Position numbers and translations under genes: made by a program. From Spirochaetaceae bacterium (GTDB lineage: Bacteria; Spirochaetota; Spirochaetia; Treponematales; Breznakiellaceae), in the NCBI GenBank assembly GCA_031290855.1, contig JAISLM010000098.1, positions 1 through 19,857 on the forward strand: a stretch of 19,857 nucleotides of DNA, in the 5' to 3' direction. The notes below the pieces were generated by a model. It saw only the letters and a program-made list of their open reading frames with translations, had not been told where the DNA came from and ran no database searches. Shown here piece after piece: positions 14,653-19,857 of this stretch. Numbering within the stretch: position 1 is the first letter of the stretch; each line of letters starts with the position of its first letter.

Positions 14653-14872
14653 CGTTTCACCTCCATGTGTAAACTTTAAACCAGGACGCGGCAACATTCT
14701 TCATTGCCAACGCTCCGCATTTGCACGGGTGTTATGGAAAAACTCACGGGGGCCCTGTAACATGGATGTGAAAAGTATGTTTACAAGGTGTTGCGGCCTC
14801 AAAACGGAAGGTTTTTGGGCTAACCGCATGCGGCGAGTGACTTGTAGTTTTGTTGGAGGACGCGGCGGCTTT

Positions 14873-16318
14873 ATGCGCTTTAACGTGGAGCTTTCATGCC
14901 GGGGTTTTAGAGCCGTCTTCTGCGCGGCGCTGGCTCTTGTCGCGGCGGCGGCGGGGGCGGAGGACGATATTGCCGCGCTGCTGGCGGGCCGCATCGAGGC
15001 GGACAGCGAGCTCAAGATACGCGCTATCGAATTGCGGCAGGCCGAGCTGTCGCGGGACAGGACGACGCTTTCCACAGGTTTCAATGTCAAGCTGAACACC
15101 GGGACGCTGCTTTTCCGCTTTGACGGGGACGGGGCTTTCGAGGCCGAGCCTTCCGTCTCGCTAGAGTTGCCGGCGGCTAACGGCGCGGAGCTTACGGTCT
15201 CCGCTCCGCTCCGCGCGGTCGGCGCCGGCGGGCTCACGACCTCCGACACCGCTTTCACGCTGTCCATGGATGTCACCGGCAATACCCGCAGGAAGCGGGC
15301 CGTCGAGTTGCTGGAGGCGGGGCGCGCCGTAACGGAGGCGGGGCGCGCGCTGCAAAAACGCGCCCTTCAGGCGGAAAAGGAATTCTACCAGGCGCTGCGC
15401 GGTCTTTACGAGGAGGAGGCGGCGCTTTACGAGAAAAAAGAGACGCGCTGGACGGAGGAACTCGAATTTGCCAAGGTGAGGGCGCAGGGTTACGACGAGG
15501 CTTCCGCCGCCTACCGCACGGCGCTGATGGAACTGGCGAAGGCCGAGCGCGAGGCGCTGGAGGCCGAACGGCTTCTGCGGCGGAATATCGCCGTTTTTGC
15601 GCGGGACTGCGGCAGGGACGGTCTTGCCTCGCTGCCGGGAAGCGTACCCGCGCCGGAGGTGGACGGCCTCCTCTCCCTTGCCTCCTTTGACCGCTCCCGT
15701 TACACGGAGTTGGAAAGCGCCGAATGGCGGCGCTACATCAACACCTTGTCGCGGGAGGCGGACGGCGAGCTTGGCGTCCGCGTCGAGGGCGGCGCCACGC
15801 TGGACAACACGGCCTTTCAACGCGGGGACGGGGAGGGGACGCACAGCGTGAACGCGGGGCTTTCCCTGTCGTGGCGGGGGATCGCGCTTTCCGGCGGGCT
15901 TGAGTTTCCACTGGGGGCCGGGGCGGAGGCGGGCGGCCCCGCGCTCAGGCTGTCGCTCGGTATCGAGGGAGAAGCCCTCGCGCTCGCGCCGATCAAGAAG
16001 AAGGAGGACGCGCTTGCGGCCCAAAAAGAACTTATCGACATCGGGAATTCCGGCAGGGACTGGGACGATCTTTTGGCCCGGACGGACAGCAGCCGTTCCG
16101 ACCTCTTGTGGCAGAAGAATGAACGCGCCATGCAGTTCGAACTGTACAGCGAGCTTGAGGCGGATATGCGGACATGGTTTGATCAGGGTATTATCCCCGA
16201 AAGCGAGTACCGCAGGGCCGAAGCGAACAAGGAGAACGCCCGCTACAACTGCCTTATCACGGACACCGATATGATCCTGTATCAGATTGACGTGTCTCTG
16301 TACGTGATAGCGGAGTAG
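14873..16318 (+). CDS. TolC-like outer-membrane efflux protein
   Basis: 481 residues from the ATG at 14873. GGAGGA (14855-14860) is 12 nt upstream, and the start gives a clean signal peptide: basic MRFNVELSCRGFR, hydrophobic AVFCAALALVAAAA, cleavage after AGA. The frame is open well upstream, but that sequence overlaps the transposase remnant and does not look coding. Long amphipathic, Ala/Glu-rich helices (about 130-240 and 370-470, e.g. LLEAGRAVTEAGRALQKRAL) alternate with beta-rich stretches (GVRVEGGATL, LSLSWRGIALSGGLEFPLG), as in the outer-membrane factor family. The final helical pair (KNERAMQFELYSELEADM ... YRRAEANKENARY) is typical. With the next two genes it should form a three-part export system. 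The substrate is not indicated. Confidence 0.8.
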   Translation: MRFNVELSCRGFRAVFCAALALVAAAAGAEDDIAALLAGRIEADSELKIRAIELRQAELSRDRTTLSTGFNVKLNTGTLLFRFDGDGAFEAEPSVSLELPAANGAELTVSAPLRAVGAGGLTTSDTAFTLSMDVTGNTRRKRAVELLEAGRAVTEAGRALQKRALQAEKEFYQALRGLYEEEAALYEKKETRWTEELEFAKVRAQGYDEASAAYRTALMELAKAEREALEAERLLRRNIAVFARDCGRDGLASLPGSVPAPEVDGLLSLASFDRSRYTELESAEWRRYINTLSREADGELGVRVEGGATLDNTAFQRGDGEGTHSVNAGLSLSWRGIALSGGLEFPLGAGAEAGGPALRLSLGIEGEALALAPIKKKEDALAAQKELIDIGNSGRDWDDLLARTDSSRSDLLWQKNERAMQFELYSELEADMRTWFDQGIIPESEYRRAEANKENARYNCLITDTDMILYQIDVSLYVIAE

Positions 16319-16338
16319 GGCGGGATCGGACTAATCGT

Positions 16339-17379
16339 ATGAAGAAAAGCGTAAAGAGAATCGTGATCCCCGTGTGCGCCGCCGCCGTCCTGCTGCTCGC
16401 GCTCGTGCTTGCCCGGCGGCTAAAGAACGCTTCGTCCGGCCCGGACAGGACCTTTACCGTCCGCCTTGAAACTTACGAAAACGTGATAGAGGTCGCCGGG
16501 AACGTCGCGGCGGCGCAGGAACAGACGTTACAGGCCGCCGGGGACGGCACGGTTACCGCCGTTTACGTGGCTGAGGGGGATGTCGTGGAGAAGGGCGACC
16601 TGGTCCTTCAGCTTGACGACAGCGAGCAGCGCTACAACCTTGAGAAGCACGATTTCGACATGGAACAGAAGCGGGTTTCCGGCTCGAAGCGGGAGGTGGC
16701 CCTGATGGGAAAGCAGCGCGATGTCCTGTTGCAAAAGATAGAGGACAGAAACATCACGGCGGCCTTCTCCGGCCTTATCGCCAGCTTTACCGCCCAAACC
16801 GGCGATTACCTTGAGGCGAAGGACAATGTCGGCGTGATCGTTGACAGAAGCTACCTGCACAGCACGGTCGAGATAGCCGAAACGGATGCGCCGAAGCTGC
16901 GGACCGGGCAGAAGGTGCGCTTCAACTTTCCCGCCTACGAGGGGGGCGTCGTCGAAGGCTACGTCGAGTCGTTCCCCGCCGTCGGCACGGTGACCAACCG
17001 GGGGGCCGCCGTCGTCAACGCCAAGATAAAGATCGAAGACCCGCCGCGGGAGATACTGCCGAACTATTCCTTTACCGGACGGATCGAGATAAGCCCGCCG
17101 GTTACCGTGCTGCTTGTCGAGCGTCAGGCGATAGGCTACGAGAACGGGAAGGCTTACGTCGAACGACTCGGCGAGGGCGGCAGAAGCGAGCGGGTGTTTG
17201 TCGGCGTCGAGCCTTACGGGACCGCCTTTGTCAGCGTGACGGACGGCCTTGATGAGGGTGACGTGCTGAAGGCCCTGCAACGGGAGCCGGTTTCGGGCCG
17301 GGGCGGACGGAGCGGGCAGAGGCAGGCCGCTTCGCCGGCGGGCGCTATGCCGGGCGCAGCCGGGCCGCGCCGGTTCTAG
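16339..17379 (+). CDS. Periplasmic membrane-fusion protein (MacA/HlyD family)
   Basis: 346 residues, starting 20 nt after the TolC-like gene; the ribosome binding site is weak (GGA near 16327). One N-terminal membrane segment (IVIPVCAAAVLLLALVLA) without a lipobox anchors it in the inner membrane. GTVTAVYVAEGDVVEKGDLVLQL is the first half of the lipoyl-like barrel-sandwich, and ITAAFSGLIASFTAQTGDYL the second half. Between them is a short coiled hairpin (about 90-130), shorter than in MacA. Beta-barrel and membrane-proximal domains follow (TGQKVRFNFPAYEGG; PNYSFTGRIEI; VTDGLDEGDVL). A low-complexity Gly/Arg/Ala tail ends it. It should join the ABC transporter to the outer-membrane channel. 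Confidence 0.88.
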   Translation: MKKSVKRIVIPVCAAAVLLLALVLARRLKNASSGPDRTFTVRLETYENVIEVAGNVAAAQEQTLQAAGDGTVTAVYVAEGDVVEKGDLVLQLDDSEQRYNLEKHDFDMEQKRVSGSKREVALMGKQRDVLLQKIEDRNITAAFSGLIASFTAQTGDYLEAKDNVGVIVDRSYLHSTVEIAETDAPKLRTGQKVRFNFPAYEGGVVEGYVESFPAVGTVTNRGAAVVNAKIKIEDPPREILPNYSFTGRIEISPPVTVLLVERQAIGYENGKAYVERLGEGGRSERVFVGVEPYGTAFVSVTDGLDEGDVLKALQREPVSGRGGRSGQRQAASPAGAMPGAAGPRRF

Positions 17380-17390
17380 CGGGCGGCGCG

Positions 17391-18059
17391 ATGAAGGAGA
17401 TCGTCTACCTGAAAGACGTGCGGCGCGAGTACCGGATGGGGCAGAACACGGTTACCGCCCTTGACGGCGTTTCGTTCACGATAGACGAGGGGGAGTTTGT
17501 CTCGATCATGGGGCCTTCCGGTTCGGGCAAGACAACGTGCATGAACCTGATCGGCTGCCTTGACCGCCCCACGTCGGGCCTCGTGCGGATAGGCGGACAG
17601 GACATATCGCGGCTGAACGACAAAGCGCTTGCCGCGCTGAGAAGCCGCACACTGGGCTTCGTGTTCCAGCAGTACCACCTAATCCCGTCGATGACGGCGC
17701 TGGAAAACGTGATGCTGCCGCTGCGCTACCAGGGCGTCGAAAAAAGCCTGAGGAGGGAACTTGCGGTCGAGGCCCTGACGCGGCTTTCCCTCGGCGACAG
17801 ACTCCACCATATGCCGCACGAACTTTCCGGCGGCCAAAACCAGCGGGCCGCCATAGCCCGCGCAGTCGCCAGCAAGCCCAGGATCATCCTTGCCGACGAA
17901 CCGACCGGCGCCCTCGATTCGCAGACCGGAAAAACCGTGCTGTCAATCTTTTCCGAGATAAACGCCTCCGGCGCCACCGTGATCATAGTCACCCACGACC
18001 CCCTGGTCGGCGCACAGGCCCACCGCCTGATAAAAATCCTCGACGGCCGCCTGGCCTGA
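17391..18059 (+). CDS. ABC transporter ATPase, MacB/LolD family
   Basis: 222 residues, full length for a stand-alone ATPase of this family, starting 11 nt after the membrane-fusion gene. Walker A GPSGSGKTT (41-49), Q-loop FQQYHLIPSMTALENVMLP near 92-110, signature LSGGQNQR (about 144-151; most relatives have LSGGQQQR), Walker B IILADEPTGALD (about 165-176) and H-loop THD (about 201). It should hydrolyse ATP to drive an FtsX-type permease. In this family the permease is usually the next gene or a fused domain, and here neither is present: only a possible 12-codon start (18076-18110) follows before a repeat. The ATPase itself looks intact, so it may use a permease encoded elsewhere. Confidence 0.95.
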   Translation: MKEIVYLKDVRREYRMGQNTVTALDGVSFTIDEGEFVSIMGPSGSGKTTCMNLIGCLDRPTSGLVRIGGQDISRLNDKALAALRSRTLGFVFQQYHLIPSMTALENVMLPLRYQGVEKSLRRELAVEALTRLSLGDRLHHMPHELSGGQNQRAAIARAVASKPRIILADEPTGALDSQTGKTVLSIFSEINASGATVIIVTHDPLVGAQAHRLIKILDGRLA

Positions 18060-18075
18060 TGCCGATCAAGCGCCT

Positions 18076-18110
18076 ATGACGACAGTGTGGCGGCTGGCTA
18101 TCGGCGGTTC
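18076..18110 (+). pseudogene. Possible start of the lost FtsX-type permease, cut by a repeat
   Basis: ATG at 18076, 17 nt after the ATPase stop, reads MTTVWRLAIGGS. This resembles the start of MacB/FtsX-family permeases (a short N-terminus with WRLA before the first membrane helix). At 18111 the sequence becomes repeat family 1, and the frame continues only into repeat DNA. Twelve residues are too few to prove the family; position and context carry most of the weight. Confidence 0.35.
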
Positions 18111-18176
18111 ATTCGCAAAGTCTGGTTTAAACCCCGCCGAATCTTCGGTTCACGCTTGCCGCACGGAGAATCATTT
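18111..18176 (+). repeat. Dispersed repeat family 1, copy 3 (66 bp)
   Basis: ATTCGCAAAGTCTGGTTTAA, then CCCCGCCGAATCTTCGGTTC and GCCGCACGGAGAATCATTT match 3338-3402 across the full length and 438-480 over the 3' part. The copy sits exactly where the permease gene of the efflux operon is expected to continue. Confidence 0.8.
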
Positions 18177-18455
18177 AGGGTTTTTGGAACAGGCCCATTT
18201 TATAACAATTAAGTCTAAAGCATTATCCATTCGCTGGTAGTACACAAGCCTTAGATAACTCCTTTTGGGAAAGACGGTTCATTATAGGTGAAAACGGGGA
18301 TTGCTTAAGGCTGGCCGGCTCAACGCTATGCGTTGAGCTTTCGGCATTTGCGGCAAACTCCAGGGACAAGGCGGTTTGTGCCGCCAGATCGCGGGATACG
18401 GCGGATATTCCAGAAGGGGTCATCAAGCGTCCGCATTTGCGCTATGCTGGACGGG
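18177..18455. other. Intergenic region upstream of the pseudouridine synthase
   Basis: A more AT-rich stretch without a credible gene. GTTTTTGGAACAGGCCC (about 18180-18196) resembles the closing end of repeat family 3 and may be a relic. A perfect palindrome GCTCAACGC-tat-GCGTTGAGC (18318-18338) is present. The reading frame of the downstream gene is open from a TTG at 18333, but this part lacks family similarity. Confidence 0.5.
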
Positions 18456-19406
18456 ATGACGACTGTGCGGTTGGAGACTGGGCTTGACGACGAGGGGCGG
18501 CGGCTTGACAGGGTTTTACGGCGGGCTTGCGCGGAACTGCCGATTTCCGCGATACACAGGCTGCTGCGCAAGGGTTTCGTCTCGGTTGACGGTAAACGGG
18601 CGGGGCAGGCCGAGCGTGTCAGGAGCGGGCAGGTCATCGAGATACTGGGCGCGGAACTCCCTTGCGCGGCGGACCGCAAGAAAAGCCGCGGCGGCAGTTC
18701 GATCGGGGATGGGGTAGAGGTTTTGTACGAGGGACAGGGACTGCTTGTCCTCAATAAGCCTCCCGGTATTACCACGCAGGAGGAACTCGGCGCGCTGGCG
18801 CTTGAGTACCTTACCGGGAAAACGTCACCTTCGCTGTCGTTCAGGCCGGGACCGCTTCACCGGCTGGACAAGGGGACGAGCGGCATCATCGTTTTTGGAA
18901 GTTCACTTGCGGGCGCGAAGCGGTTCAGCGCCCTTATGCGGGGCGGTCTGTTGCGAAAGACCTACATAGCGCTGCTTGAAGGGAGTTTGATCGGCGAGCG
19001 GCTTTGGCAGGACAGCCTGGCGTACTCCGCTTCCATGCAAAAGTCCCGCGTCAACACGGCCCCCGGCGCAACGGCGAAACGTGCGCGGACGCGGGTGTTT
19101 CCGCTGGAACTTCACGGGGGCTTTACCCTTGCCGCTATGGAGATTGCTACGGGCAGACGGCATCAGATCCGCGTACAGTCCGCCGCGCGCGGTTTTCCGC
19201 TCTACGGGGACGCCAAGTACGGCGGCAGGGAGAGGGCGCCGTTTTTCCTGCACGCCTGCCGCCTCGATTTTCCGGAAGGCTGTCCCTTCCCGCGCTCAAT
19301 CTCCGCCCCGTTGCCGCCCGCCTTCCAAAAAAAACTATTACAACTTTGTTTCACCCGGGCGGATCAATTAAGAATGAACGCGGGGCAGATACTTTTGAAC
19401 AAATGA
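18456..19406 (+). CDS. RluA-family pseudouridine synthase (RluC/RluD-like)
   Basis: 316 residues from the ATG at 18456 (MTTVRLETGLDDEGRRLDRVL); an ATG at 18444 is nearly as good, and neither has a strong ribosome binding site. Residues about 12-62 form an S4 RNA-binding domain (RRLDRVLRRACAELPISAIH, then GFVSVDGKRA). The catalytic motif HRLDKGTSGIIVF lies near 135-147 with the catalytic Asp in HRLD. LVLNKPPGITTQ precedes it and ATGRRHQIRVQ, GDAKYGG and LHACRLDFP follow in normal order, so the protein looks complete. The family isomerises uridine to pseudouridine in 23S rRNA or tRNA; the exact target site cannot be read from sequence. It stands alone, downstream of the truncated efflux operon and upstream of repeat family 3. 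Confidence 0.93.
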   Translation: MTTVRLETGLDDEGRRLDRVLRRACAELPISAIHRLLRKGFVSVDGKRAGQAERVRSGQVIEILGAELPCAADRKKSRGGSSIGDGVEVLYEGQGLLVLNKPPGITTQEELGALALEYLTGKTSPSLSFRPGPLHRLDKGTSGIIVFGSSLAGAKRFSALMRGGLLRKTYIALLEGSLIGERLWQDSLAYSASMQKSRVNTAPGATAKRARTRVFPLELHGGFTLAAMEIATGRRHQIRVQSAARGFPLYGDAKYGGRERAPFFLHACRLDFPEGCPFPRSISAPLPPAFQKKLLQLCFTRADQLRMNAGQILLNK

Positions 19407-19442
19407 TTTTAGGCGGGGCTAAGAGTAATTAATAATAGAATA

Positions 19443-19582
19443 GAGGCTGTTCCAAAACTTCAGTTTTGGAACAGCAACCTTTAAAAAACGCGGTTTTGCA
19501 AGGCTTTAGCCTGAAAAACCGCAAGAGCCTGGTCCAAAACCGTGCGCTTTAGCGCACAGTCAATTAGTTCTGGAACAGGCTC
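19443..19582 (+). repeat. Dispersed repeat family 3, copy 2 (140 bp)
   Basis: Starts GAGGCTGTTCCAAAACTTC and closes GGAACAGGCTC, an imperfect terminal inverted repeat. It matches 6533-6704 closely but lacks two whole modules (18 nt and 14 nt). It retains the CCAAAACT/AGTTTTGG, GCGGTTTT/AAAACCGC and GTGCGC/GCGCAC hairpins. It begins 36 nt after the pseudouridine synthase stop, so it may also serve as its transcript end. Confidence 0.85.
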
Positions 19583-19695
19583 AATTGTTTAAAAACTCCC
19601 TAAGCCAGCCTGTCATAATTTATAATATCACAAATCAAAGTCATTTTTGCTGGAATGCCGGTTGCAGAAACGGTACCGGTAAGTATATGGCATGC

Positions 19696-19813
19696 GAGCT
19701 TTTCCCAAAACCCGGTTGGTTTTGGGAAAAGTTTCCGGAAAAGCGGTCTAACCGGACTAAGGCCCGCTTTTTCATATAAATCCAAGGTAGCTGGACAAGC
19801 AAAGCTTGTCTCC
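19696..19813 (+). repeat. Dispersed repeat family 2, copy 2
   Basis: GAGCTTTTCCCAAAACCCGG begins a perfect 14-bp stem (CTTTTCCCAAAACC with GGTTTTGGGAAAAG). AAGCGGTCTAACCGGACTAA, GCCCGCTTTTTCAT and AAATCCAAGGTAGC follow as in 3404-3522. It runs directly into the 18-bp tandem array. Confidence 0.75.
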
Positions 19814-19857
19814 CAAGCAAAGCTTGTCTCCCAAGCAAAGCTTGTCTCCCAAGCAAA
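19796..19857 (+). repeat. 18-bp tandem array at the window end
   Basis: Three exact units CAAGCAAAGCTTGTCTCC (19796-19813, 19814-19831, 19832-19849) and the first 8 bases of a fourth, cut by the window edge. Each unit contains the hairpin CAAGC-aaa-GCTTG. The unit is the same kind of module as the GACAAGC-ttc-GCTTGTC segment in repeat family 3 copy 1, whose presence or absence also changes length by 18. Confidence 0.9.

Noticed and set aside
14456..14872. N-terminal extension of the TolC-like protein
   Set aside because: The frame is open but overlaps the transposase remnant. The ATG at 14873 has a ribosome binding site and begins a proper signal peptide.
15161..16024. 287-residue minus-strand ORF
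   Set aside because: Antisense to the TolC-like gene, with no ribosome binding site or domain.
19796..19857. CRISPR array
   Set aside because: The 18-bp units are directly adjacent with no spacers, so this is a simple tandem repeat.

Overview
The window looks like chromosome from a high-GC spirochaete, most likely a termite-gut-type Treponema. This is inferred from a treponeme-like GroEL with no groES beside it, from large surface lipoproteins of the kind treponemes carry (beta-helix, BspA-type leucine-rich repeats, bacterial Ig-like domains), and from abundant short palindromic intergenic repeats. I could not search a database, so the genus is a judgement.

Layout. (1) 1-147 is the 3' end of a gene cut by the window edge, probably an FkbM-type methyltransferase. 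(2) 148-10950 is a surface-protein island. A beta-helix protein lies on the minus strand (539-3208). Rightward follow a promoter and cobalamin riboswitch (3555-3772), a doubtful leader ORF with a 16-C tract, a BspA-like lipoprotein (4303-6369), a field of hairpins and repeats, and a two-gene lipoprotein operon (6873-10685) ending in a terminator. Two short sequence modules, each in inverted orientation, flank the island at about 312-395 and 10835-10916. (3) 10951-13919 is a minus-strand operon: groL, a small membrane-anchored double zinc-ribbon protein, and a PHP-domain phosphoesterase. (4) 14097-14652 holds a decayed transposase. (5) 14873-18059 is a rightward efflux operon with a TolC-like outer-membrane protein, a membrane-fusion protein and a MacB/LolD-type ATPase. 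The permease expected next is missing: about 12 codons that could be its start run directly into a dispersed repeat. (6) 18456-19406 is an RluA-family pseudouridine synthase. (7) The right end is repeat DNA, closing in an 18-bp tandem array.

The most interesting points are the cobalamin riboswitch with intact promoter and P1 stem but no recognisable B12 gene behind it; the poly-C16 tract between that riboswitch and a surface lipoprotein; the repeat families built from interchangeable palindromic modules; and the efflux operon cut at its permease by one of those repeats. No CRISPR array, tRNA, rRNA or intact mobile element was seen.
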